Shown here: piece by piece, positions 1 to 7,233 of the stretch
Layout of the letters: every line of letters begins with the position of its first letter
Position numbering within the stretch: the first letter of the stretch is position 1
NCBI GenBank assembly: GCA_964388245.1
Contig: CAYLZH010000012.1
Location: forward strand, 1-35,946
Origin: JAIOYV01 sp964388245
GTDB lineage: Bacteria; Bacteroidota; Bacteroidia; Bacteroidales; M50B96
Direction of reading: 5' to 3'
Length of the DNA stretch: 35,946 bases
Translations under genes and position numbers: made by a program
The notes under the pieces: generated by a model
The model's input: only the letters and a program-made list of their open reading frames with translations
What the model was told of the DNA's origin: nothing
Database searches by the model: none

Positions 1-966
1 ACAATATCAAGGGTAATCAGGTCAGGCGCAAGCCTGTACATGATATTAATGCTAATGCTATTGCTGAATTCTTTTCTGAATGGCGTTAAAGGAATATATG
101 AAACAACCGAAATAGCTGAAAACAGGCCAATTACCGGATATATCCAGCTGGTTAAGATTATCATATATTTGTTTGGTGGCATTATCATCCTTTCGATATT
201 GCTCAATAAATCGCCTGTATATTTTATTACCGGACTGGGAGCGTTTGCTGCCGTATTACTTTTAGTTTTTAAAGATACCATTTTAGGATTTGTTGCAAGT
301 ATTCAATTGTCGGCCAATCATATGGTAAAACCCGGCGACTGGATCGAGGTTCCAAATTATAAATCCGACGGGATTGTTACTGAAATATCACTTAATACTG
401 TTAAAGTACAAAACTGGGATAAAACCATCAGTACAATACCAACTTATGCCCTGGTTGCCGATTCGTTTAATAACTGGAAAGGCATGGAAGAGTCGGGTGG
501 CAGGCGAATAAAACGCTCGATTTGGATCGATATGGAAAGTATCCGATTTTGTGATGAAGAAATGCTGAACAGTTTTGAGAAGATCAGGTATATATCAGAC
601 TATATTAAGGAAAAACGAAAAACTATTCAAAAACTAAATGAGGACCTAAAGGAAGATGGTGTTGTTAAGGCTAATATCAGGCGGCTTACTAATGTTGGGA
701 CGTTCAGGATATATATTGAAAATTATTTAAAGGCTCATCCGAAAATTCATCAGGATATGACTTTTTTAGTGCGACAACTACAGCCTACTGAAAAAGGCCT
801 GCCGATTGAAATCTATGTTTTCAGCAACGATCAGCGTTGGGCACCATATGAAGCAATTCAGGCTGATATTTTTGATCATCTTTTGGCAATAATTGATGAG
901 TTTGATTTAAGGGTTTTTCAAAATCCGAGCGGATATGATTTTCAGATAGGCTTTTCAGGGAAATAG
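1..966 (+). CDS. MscS-family mechanosensitive channel (YbdG-like), 5' end outside window
   Basis: The frame is open from base 1, so the true start lies upstream; 321 residues are visible. After two hydrophobic segments comes the typical MscS pore helix and beta domain: GLGAFAAVLLLVFKDTILGF, then KPGDWIEVP and a T-V-K-V-QNWDKT stretch. The insertion after the beta domain (about residues 165-245) and the length resemble the E. coli YbdG/miniconductance branch rather than short MscS. Such channels sit in the inner membrane and open on hypo-osmotic shock to release solutes. The gene converges on the rnf operon; the 267-bp gap holds only the rnf terminator, and no clear terminator for this gene is visible. 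Family call is firm; subfamily is inferred. Confidence 0.88.
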   Translation, partial: TISRVIRSGASLYMILMLMLLLNSFLNGVKGIYETTEIAENRPITGYIQLVKIIIYLFGGIIILSILLNKSPVYFITGLGAFAAVLLLVFKDTILGFVASIQLSANHMVKPGDWIEVPNYKSDGIVTEISLNTVKVQNWDKTISTIPTYALVADSFNNWKGMEESGGRRIKRSIWIDMESIRFCDEEMLNSFEKIRYISDYIKEKRKTIQKLNEDLKEDGVVKANIRRLTNVGTFRIYIENYLKAHPKIHQDMTFLVRQLQPTEKGLPIEIYVFSNDQRWAPYEAIQADIFDHLLAIIDEFDLRVFQNPSGYDFQIGFSGK

Positions 967-1182
967 AAATTTATCCCGATATCCATCTTTTTTTTATAGC
1001 TTATTTCAACCTTAACTTACGCAATAGCTTAATTTATGCAAACACTACAAAATGATTAGTATATGCAAGTAGCAACTTATCAGTACGATGTGCTATGTTT
1101 TTTATTCGGTATGAATAATGCGAATTATGTTTTTAATTGAGATCAAAATTTCAGAATAAAGAAATCAGATATGATTTTGAAC

Positions 1183-1213
1183 AAAAAAGGGCAGCTCCAT
1201 AGAGCCACCCTTT
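1183..1213 (-). terminator. Rho-independent terminator of the rnf operon
   Basis: Read on the minus strand, AAGGGTGGCTC and GAGCTGCCCTT pair over 11 positions (two G-T wobbles) around a TATG loop and run into a T tract. It begins about 20 bp after the rnfA stop codon, where the operon should end. Confidence 0.82.
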
Positions 1214-1233
1214 AATATAATAAGATTGGTTTT

Positions 1234-1806
1234 TTAAACAATTCCGGTGAATCCCATAAACGCCATGGCTAATAACCCAGCTACAACAAAAGCAATAGGG
1301 ACTCCTTTCATTCCTTTTGGTACTTCCATTAAATCGAGGTGCTCGCGAAGACCGGCAAAAAGAATCAGTGCCAAACCAAAACCGACTGCGTTAGCAAGTG
1401 CATAAATAACACCTTCTAAAAGATTGTAATCGTTTTGGATAGTAAGAATAGCTACACCCAATACAGCACAGTTAGTGGTAATCAATGGTAAGAAAATTCC
1501 TAAAGCCTGATAGAGTGGTGGAGATACTTTCTTAAGGATAATCTCTACCATCTGTACCAATGATGCAATTACAATAATAAATGTAATGGTTTGCATAAAT
1601 TGGATTTCGAAAGCATCGAGTATAAATTTCTGGATCAGATAAGTTACGATGGTTGCAATAATCATTACGAAAGCTACAGCACCGGTCATACCTATAGAAG
1701 TTTCAACCTTGTTTGATACACCCAAAAATGGGCATATTCCAAGGAATTTTGCCAATACGATGTTGTTGACAAAAATTGCGGATATGATAATTAAGATATA
1801 TTCCAT
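1234..1806 (-). CDS. rnfA: Rnf electron transport complex subunit A
   Basis: 190 residues, the usual RnfA length, with six predicted membrane helices. Diagnostic stretches are the N-terminal NNIVLAKFLGICPFLGVS and the central PLITTNCAVLGVA. RnfA and RnfE are homologous inverted membrane subunits that form the core of the Rnf (ferredoxin:NAD+ oxidoreductase, ion-translocating) complex; the cysteines in these two stretches (GICPF and TNCAV) correspond to those that hold an intramembrane iron-sulfur cluster in characterised Rnf/NQR enzymes. It is the last gene of the operon, 30 bp after rnfE, and is followed by a hairpin terminator. ATG start at 1806 fits the family. Confidence 0.96.
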   Translation of the reverse strand: MEYILIIISAIFVNNIVLAKFLGICPFLGVSNKVETSIGMTGAVAFVMIIATIVTYLIQKFILDAFEIQFMQTITFIIVIASLVQMVEIILKKVSPPLYQALGIFLPLITTNCAVLGVAILTIQNDYNLLEGVIYALANAVGFGLALILFAGLREHLDLMEVPKGMKGVPIAFVVAGLLAMAFMGFTGIV

Positions 1807-1836
1807 TTTCTTTTCTTTTTCGAGTTCCTAAAAATG

Positions 1837-2418
1837 CTAAGCCTTTTTTAACTTGTTCATTACAGCTACAAGGTATCCAAGTGCGATAAATGCACCAGGG
1901 GATAACACGAATACTAACATCCCGTCACCTTCTAAGAATTTCATTCCAAAGAAAGATCCGCTACCAAGAATTTCGCGAACACCTCCAAGGAGTGTAAGTG
2001 CGAAAGCAAAGCCCAAGCCCATTCCTAATCCATCAAGAACAGAGTCAACAAATGAATTCTTAGAAGCCCATGCTTCGGCACGTCCAAGAATCAAACAGTT
2101 AACAACGATAAGTGGAATAAATAAACCTAATGCATCAAACAAACTTGGTAGGAAGGCTTGCATTGTAAGTTCAACAATTGTTACAAAGGTTGCAATAATT
2201 ACGATAAATGAAGGAATACGAACTTTGTCTGGTATAGCTGTTTTAATGAGTGATACCACAATATTCGACATCAACAACACAAAGGTGGTTGCCATTCCCA
2301 TACCGAGTCCATTTACTGCTGAGGTAGTAACACCTAAGGCCGGACACAAGCCAAGAAGAAGTGTAAGTACTGGATTCTCCTTAATAAAACCACGAGTGAT
2401 AATACTTATTTTACTCAT
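1837..2418 (-). CDS. rnfE: Rnf electron transport complex subunit E
   Basis: 193 residues with the RnfE/NqrD pattern: an N-terminal GFIKENPVLTLLLGLCPALG and a central PLIVVNCLILGRAEAWASKN, each with the conserved cysteine. It is an integral membrane subunit paired with RnfA. Its ATG overlaps the rnfG stop by four bases (ATGA), indicating translational coupling. The order G-E-A at the end of the operon is the usual one in Rnf clusters. NqrD is a homologue, but the neighbouring RnfB and RnfC identify the complex as Rnf rather than Na+-NQR. Confidence 0.96.
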   Translation of the reverse strand: MSKISIITRGFIKENPVLTLLLGLCPALGVTTSAVNGLGMGMATTFVLLMSNIVVSLIKTAIPDKVRIPSFIVIIATFVTIVELTMQAFLPSLFDALGLFIPLIVVNCLILGRAEAWASKNSFVDSVLDGLGMGLGFAFALTLLGGVREILGSGSFFGMKFLEGDGMLVFVLSPGAFIALGYLVAVMNKLKKA

Positions 2419-3011
2419 TTTTTACCTCCTTTTTCTATTGGTAATGTGCGTGCAGCACGCTCAAGGGCATCGAGAAATGCACGTGTTGAGATTGTTGCAG
2501 CAGTAATTGCATCAACTTCTCCACCATCTTTCGATACGGTCAAATTATTCGTCGATGGGTTTTTTCCAATTATATATCGACCAGGTTTTGTTTCATCTCT
2601 GAACCAGGGTTCCATTTTCGTTCCCAATCCGGGAGTTTCTTTGTGATCCAAAACAGAGTACCCGGTAATATTACCTTCAGATGTTAAACCAAACATAACC
2701 GCTATATAACCACTATACCCAAGGTTTGTGTAGGTTTTAATTGCTGTACCTATTAATTCGCCATTAGCTGACATAGCCGGGAAAAACTCCAGACTATCCT
2801 TCTCTCCTTCTGGTACAAGCTTGTATGATTGGCCTAAAGTATCGAACGTAGGTAGAACTGACTTAATAGCATCAGTCACCTTCTTTTCTTTGGCCAGGCG
2901 TATTGGCTCTTTGGTTAACTCATAAATATAGCCCAATGCTGTTGATGCTACCGCTGCAACTAAAAACAGTGTAAGCACCATATTGATAAAAGTCGATTCC
3001 TTTTTTGCCAT
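2415..3011 (-). CDS. rnfG: Rnf electron transport complex subunit G (FMN-binding)
   Basis: 198 residues: one N-terminal membrane helix (about 9-28) and an extracytoplasmic FMN-binding domain. The family motif HKETPGLG is at 123-130. The covalent flavin-attachment motif reads D-A-I-T-A-A-T-I-S-T at 167-176, so Thr173 is the expected FMN-phosphate attachment residue; the usual SGAT core is TAAT here. RnfG passes electrons between the membrane core and RnfD. It overlaps rnfE by four bases and follows rnfD after 74 bp, the only notable spacing inside the operon. Confidence 0.95.
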   Translation of the reverse strand: MAKKESTFINMVLTLFLVAAVASTALGYIYELTKEPIRLAKEKKVTDAIKSVLPTFDTLGQSYKLVPEGEKDSLEFFPAMSANGELIGTAIKTYTNLGYSGYIAVMFGLTSEGNITGYSVLDHKETPGLGTKMEPWFRDETKPGRYIIGKNPSTNNLTVSKDGGEVDAITAATISTRAFLDALERAARTLPIEKGGKK

Positions 3012-3085
3012 GTTATTTTTGTTTTTTAGCTCTGATCTCCAGGTAAAATAATATCATTACCAAATTTCAAATATTAAATTTCCAA

Positions 3086-4090
3086 TTATGCGTTTTGATC
3101 TTGTAGAACTTCACCAAAACGTTTAGGCTTCATATAGGTATTAATAAGCGGAACAAAGGCATTCATAATAAGTATTGCGAACGACATACCTTCGGGATAT
3201 GCGCCAAATACCCTTATAACAATAGTCAGAATGCCTATTCCAATGCCAAATACAATTTGCCCTTTTATGCTCATGGGTGATGTTACCATATCGGTTGCCA
3301 TAAAAATAGCCCCAAGCATTGCTCCTCCTGTTAGCAAGTGAAAAAGAGGATCGGCATTTCCTTCGGGATTTATTCCCCAAAGTATTCCGGAAAAGATTGC
3401 GATTGTTCCAAGAACACTTACCGGTATATGCCAGGTGATGATTTTTCTGAATAACATATAGCCAAATCCAATCAGCAGGGCAATAGCTGAAATTTCACCA
3501 AGCGAACCACCCATATTCCCCATCAACAGATCGGGATATGCAGGAATTTCGCTCATTAATGATGAAAAGCTTTCGCCATTTTTTAATCCCTCCTTAACTA
3601 TTGAAAGTGGTGTAGCCCCTGTTTCAGCATCCAAATAGGCTGTCATGGTTCCGGGTTTTGGCCAGCTTGTCATCTGTACCGGGAATGATATCAGTAAAAA
3701 TACACGACCTACCAGTGCCGGGTTAAAAGGATTTTGTCCCAGCCCGCCAAAAGACATTTTCCCAACAGCAATTGCTACAAACGATCCAAGAATTATCAAA
3801 TGAAGTGGTAAGTTACTTGGAAGGTTGAAAGCTAATAGTACTCCTGTTACCAGCGCAGAACCATCTGTTATTGAAACTTCCTTTTTCATGATAAACTTCT
3901 GGATCAAATATTCAAAGAACATTGCTGAAACAACAGCAGTTACTGTCAAGATTACAGCACCCAGTCCAAAGTAAAAAAATGAAACCAGCATTGCCGGTAT
4001 CATTGCAATTACAACTCCATACATAATTTTTTTTGTGGAGTCGTCCCCGTAGTTGTGCGGGGATGGTGATATTGTTAACAGCTTGTTCAT
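3086..4090 (-). CDS. rnfD: Rnf electron transport complex subunit D (FMN-binding)
   Basis: 334 residues with many membrane helices, typical of RnfD/NqrB. Recognisable elements are SPHNYGDDSTKKIMYGVV near the N-terminus, ITDGSALVTGVLLAFNLP, and FGGLGQNPFNPALVGR. The TGAT motif at 157-160 provides Thr160 as the likely covalent FMN site. It forms part of the ion-translocating membrane module. Its ATG overlaps the rnfC stop by one base. Rnf rather than NQR is indicated by the adjacent RnfB and RnfC. Confidence 0.96.
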   Translation of the reverse strand: MNKLLTISPSPHNYGDDSTKKIMYGVVIAMIPAMLVSFFYFGLGAVILTVTAVVSAMFFEYLIQKFIMKKEVSITDGSALVTGVLLAFNLPSNLPLHLIILGSFVAIAVGKMSFGGLGQNPFNPALVGRVFLLISFPVQMTSWPKPGTMTAYLDAETGATPLSIVKEGLKNGESFSSLMSEIPAYPDLLMGNMGGSLGEISAIALLIGFGYMLFRKIITWHIPVSVLGTIAIFSGILWGINPEGNADPLFHLLTGGAMLGAIFMATDMVTSPMSIKGQIVFGIGIGILTIVIRVFGAYPEGMSFAILIMNAFVPLINTYMKPKRFGEVLQDQNA

Positions 4091-5421
4091 TATTGTTTCC
4101 TCGCTCTCATTATTTTACTTACTGTTGTCTTTCCCAAGCGGATATAATCAAGGAGCGGTCTGTCGGCAGGGCAGGTGTAACTGCACGATCCACACTCGAT
4201 ACAATCCATTACATTATTACTTTCAACATTGTCCCACATTGTTTTTTCCGACAATGTCATCAGAAGATATGGTTCGAGTCCCATAGGACAAACCTGCGTA
4301 CAACGGGCACAGCGGATACAGTTCTTGACAGAACGTCGTTTCGATTCGGTTTCAGGCATAATTACTATTCCTGAAGTTCCTTTTGTAACAGGGACTTCAA
4401 GTGAGTTTAATGCTTTCCCCATCATTGGGCCCCCGTTTATAACTTTTCCTGTATCGTTTGGTAAACCACCCGAGACTTCGATAAGTTCACTTATCGGTGT
4501 TCCAATTCTTGCAAGATAATTCCCTGGTTTGCTAACCGATTTTCCGGTAAGGCTTACTACGCGTTCAAATAGCGGCTTGTTTTTCTGAACAGCCTCATAA
4601 ACTGCAAGCGTAGTACCCACATTATGTACAACAGCACCAACGGCAATTGGAAGTCCACCCGATGGTACTTCGCGGTTAGTGAGGGCTTTAATCAATTGTT
4701 TTTCACCTCCCTGCGGGTATTGAACCTTTAATGGGTATACTTCGATGCCCGGATTTTTATCAGCAAGATCTGAAAGCTTTTTAATCGCATCAGGCTTGTT
4801 ATTTTCAATACCAATCATTGCTTTTTTTACACCCAGTGCTTTCATGAGAATCTGTGTACCAACAATCAGTTCCTCTGATCGTTCGAGCATCAGGCGGTGG
4901 TCCGACGTCAGGTATGGTTCGCATTCAACGCCATTGATAATAAGTACTTCGGCTTTCATCCCCTTGGGTACTGAAAGTTTTACATGAGTTGGGAAGGTTG
5001 CACCACCCAGGCCAACAATGCCACATTCAAGCACTTTTTGTATTATCTCTGGTCCTGAAAGGCTAAACTCCCTTCTGATGTCAGGGCTCCGGTCGATTTT
5101 AGGATCCCATTCGTCGCCATCGACTTTTATTATTATTGAAAGCCTTTTGTAACCGCTTGCATCGATTATATTATCGATTTTCTGTACCGAACCTGATACC
5201 GATGAATGGATATTTGTTGATACAAAACCAGCACTTTGAGCAATGGTTTGTCCTACTTTGATCTTGTCACCCTTTTTAACAACCGGGCTCGAAGGCGCTC
5301 CTAATTGTTGTGATATCGGGATTGAAACAATAGCCGGTGGGGGCAATGATTCAATTGCTGCCCCTGCCGATATCTTATTTTCGGGAGGGTGGACACCACC
5401 TTTTGGAAATGTTTTAAGCAT
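4090..5421 (-). CDS. rnfC: Rnf electron transport complex subunit C (NADH-binding, two 4Fe-4S)
   Basis: 443 residues. It begins with the family hallmark KGGVHPPENK, followed by the flavin/NAD-binding region (GLGGATFPTHVKL, then NGVECEPYLTSDHRLML) and an SLBB-like segment. Two C-terminal 4Fe-4S motifs are intact: Cys368/371/374/378 and Cys407/410/413/417. RnfC is the cytoplasmic peripheral subunit that exchanges electrons with NAD(H). It starts directly at the rnfB stop with no intergenic base and overlaps rnfD by one, so it sits in the middle of a tightly packed operon. Confidence 0.97.
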   Translation of the reverse strand: MLKTFPKGGVHPPENKISAGAAIESLPPPAIVSIPISQQLGAPSSPVVKKGDKIKVGQTIAQSAGFVSTNIHSSVSGSVQKIDNIIDASGYKRLSIIIKVDGDEWDPKIDRSPDIRREFSLSGPEIIQKVLECGIVGLGGATFPTHVKLSVPKGMKAEVLIINGVECEPYLTSDHRLMLERSEELIVGTQILMKALGVKKAMIGIENNKPDAIKKLSDLADKNPGIEVYPLKVQYPQGGEKQLIKALTNREVPSGGLPIAVGAVVHNVGTTLAVYEAVQKNKPLFERVVSLTGKSVSKPGNYLARIGTPISELIEVSGGLPNDTGKVINGGPMMGKALNSLEVPVTKGTSGIVIMPETESKRRSVKNCIRCARCTQVCPMGLEPYLLMTLSEKTMWDNVESNNVMDCIECGSCSYTCPADRPLLDYIRLGKTTVSKIMRARKQ

Positions 5422-6429
5422 CTATTCTCCTAATTTTTGTGATTTATCAGAAGTACTATCTTTTTCTTGATTATTAATTGCTTGTTCGACCGGCTTATCA
5501 TTCCGGTTCGGAGCTTTAGTGTCGGGCTTCTTTGCAACTTCTGCAGCTTTTTCCGCTTTTGCTTTTACTGCTTTAGGCTTTTCTTCTGAAGTTTCAGCTT
5601 TTATTTTCCGGGGAGGGAAATTCAGTTCATGAATAGCATTATTCGGGCAAACTGATACGCATTTACGACAAAGTTTGCATTTGACAGGATCAATGTAAGC
5701 GTTGAAATTTTCAACCACAATGGCATCGAATTTACACTCCTTTACACATCTGTTGCAACCGATACATGCAACTTCACATCCGATTTTTTTCGCGGCACCT
5801 TTTTCCATATTCCGGCACGATACAAAAATACGCCTGTCTTTTTTGCCCTTTGGCCGAAGCTCAAATAAATCGCGTGGGCATTGATCGATACATGCACCGC
5901 ATCCTGTACAATTATCGGCATCCACTACTGGCAGGCCGGATTCCGGATCCATTCTCAGAGCATCGAAGTTACATACCTCTACACACTCGCCCAAACCGAG
6001 GCAGCCATATTGACAACCTGTTTCGCCACCGTATAAATTCGAAGAAATTGTGCAGGTAGCTGCACCATCGTAGTGGTTTGTAACCGGCCGTAGGGAATGT
6101 GTGCCATTGCAGCGCAATACTGCTATTTCAGGATCTTTGATAACTGCCTCTTTGCCTAAAACCTTTGCAATATCTGCCATGCAGTCGTTGCCACCGACCG
6201 GGCAAAACAATGCTTCAAGTTCTTCGGCTTTCACACATGCCTCGGCAAATCCCCGGCAACCCGGATAGCCGCAACCACCACAATTCGCACCAGGCAAAAC
6301 TTCATCAACCTGATCGATGCGGGGATCTTCGAAAACTTTGAACTTTTGGGCAACAAAATACAGGATTGTTGCTGCAATAATGCCGATTGCACTCAACGAA
6401 ACGATGGTAAAAATTACTGTTGCACTCAT
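5422..6429 (-). CDS. rnfB: Rnf electron transport complex subunit B (ferredoxin-type, polycluster)
   Basis: 335 residues. One N-terminal membrane anchor (about 5-27) is followed by the RnfB-type Fe-S domain with Cys50/53/58/76 (GANCGGCGYPGC) and a cysteine-rich region carrying several ferredoxin motifs (for example Cys174/177/180/184 and Cys251/254/257/261, plus the group at 218-232). RnfB accepts electrons from reduced ferredoxin at the cytoplasmic face. The last 60 or so residues form a hydrophilic Lys/Ala/Glu/Asp-rich tail without motifs. Stop and rnfC start are adjacent; rseC ends three bases upstream. Confidence 0.97.
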   Translation of the reverse strand: MSATVIFTIVSLSAIGIIAATILYFVAQKFKVFEDPRIDQVDEVLPGANCGGCGYPGCRGFAEACVKAEELEALFCPVGGNDCMADIAKVLGKEAVIKDPEIAVLRCNGTHSLRPVTNHYDGAATCTISSNLYGGETGCQYGCLGLGECVEVCNFDALRMDPESGLPVVDADNCTGCGACIDQCPRDLFELRPKGKKDRRIFVSCRNMEKGAAKKIGCEVACIGCNRCVKECKFDAIVVENFNAYIDPVKCKLCRKCVSVCPNNAIHELNFPPRKIKAETSEEKPKAVKAKAEKAAEVAKKPDTKAPNRNDKPVEQAINNQEKDSTSDKSQKLGE

Positions 6430-6432
6430 ATT

Positions 6433-6858
6433 TTAATTATCCAATTTTTGTATTCTGAATGAAAATTTCTGCTGTAGTTTATCCTTTAAAAGAAATAAGG
6501 CAAGATAGTAGGGTGGCAATATAGCCAACGAAATAATTCCGGCAACTCCTTCGCTTAGCCCTGAAAAGGTTCCCGTTATTAAAGTTGTCATTACAAATAT
6601 GAAAGGTAAAACATAGCCAAGAAATAAAGCTTTAAATCCTTGCGATTGCTGCATAACAACATTTACCAATTCGCCAGGTTTGAATCCTTGCACCGAGCTA
6701 TATACATCAATAGTTTTGTTTTCCATATCGGCTACCGAACATCCTCCTTTTGCATGACATGATGCACAGGCCGATTGCGAAAGGATATTTACACGAATTA
6801 TCCCCTCATTGATGGATTCTATTGTTCCTTTATGTTCTACCGACTTTTGTGCTTGCAT
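6433..6858 (-). CDS. rseC: RseC/MucC-like SoxR-reducing-system protein, first gene of the rnf operon
   Basis: 141 residues from the ATG at 6858; a TTG six bases further upstream is possible but less likely. An N-terminal cytoplasmic region holds the RseC-type cysteine cluster CASCHAKGGC (Cys31, 34 and 40), followed by two hydrophobic helices (about 70-90 and 95-115) and a short basic tail. RseC is a membrane protein linked in E. coli to SoxR reduction with the Rsx/Rnf proteins and to sigma-E control. Being directly upstream of rnfB (4-bp gap) is common in Bacteroidota; whether it has any SoxR-related role here is unknown. Confidence 0.9.
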   Translation of the reverse strand: MQAQKSVEHKGTIESINEGIIRVNILSQSACASCHAKGGCSVADMENKTIDVYSSVQGFKPGELVNVVMQQSQGFKALFLGYVLPFIFVMTTLITGTFSGLSEGVAGIISLAILPPYYLALFLLKDKLQQKFSFRIQKLDN

Positions 6859-6880
6859 ATGCAATTAATAAATCGAGCAA

Positions 6881-6888
6881 CAAAAGTA
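6881..6888 (-). promoter_or_regulatory. rseC: Bacteroidota -7 promoter element for the rnf operon
   Basis: On the minus strand the sequence TACTTTTG is an exact match to the Bacteroidota -7 consensus TAnnTTTG. It lies 22 bp before the rseC ATG, leaving a short leader without a Shine-Dalgarno sequence. A convincing -33 TTTG at 17-20 bp spacing is not visible. Confidence 0.5.
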
Positions 6889-7182
6889 GAAATGTTGCTT
6901 GCAATAGGAATTGTTGAAAATCAGTTTTTGATTTCTTTCCACTAATTTATTTTTAATTTAAATAAGGAGAAGAAGATTGAGGAATTTTTTGGCTGATAAA
7001 AATGAGCCTTTTTAAATGACCAAAGGATTTTATATGGATAGAATCTTAGTAGGTACAGGGGCAGAAGATCAATTAAATATCAATGCTGCAAGTATTGGCA
7101 TATCAACATCAATAGCCAAGCTGCTAATGAAAAGGCCGTAGTTGTTTTCTTAAACATCGAAATCCCGTACTTGAAATTGGAT
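6889..7182. other. Intergenic region without a recognisable gene
   Basis: Between the rnf promoter and the terminator of the next gene I see no gene I can support. A 41-codon plus-strand frame (7016-7141) and a second overlapping open frame run through the middle, but neither resembles a known family or has a ribosome binding site. It could be a decayed gene remnant. Confidence 0.5.
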
Positions 7183-7220
7183 AAAAAAAACAGCCTGGTG
7201 TTGTCCAGGCTGTTTTTTTT
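7183..7220. terminator. Perfect bidirectional terminator hairpin
   Basis: Eight A, the arm CAGCCTGG, a six-base loop, the arm CCAGGCTG and eight T. The arms are perfectly complementary (16 bp including the A/T flanks), and the structure works as a terminator on either strand. It starts 14 bp after the stop of the minus-strand giant gene; nothing recognisable ends on the plus side. Confidence 0.9.
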
Positions 7221-7233
7221 ATGTATTTCTTAG

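Noticed and set aside
1853..2506. Long plus-strand open frame antisense to rnfE and rnfG
   Set aside because: The opposite strand encodes clear Rnf subunits; the antisense translation has no family features.
7016..7141. A 41-codon plus-strand frame between rseC and the giant gene
   Set aside because: No ribosome binding site, no recognisable family, and overlapping open frames of equal quality; at most a gene remnant.
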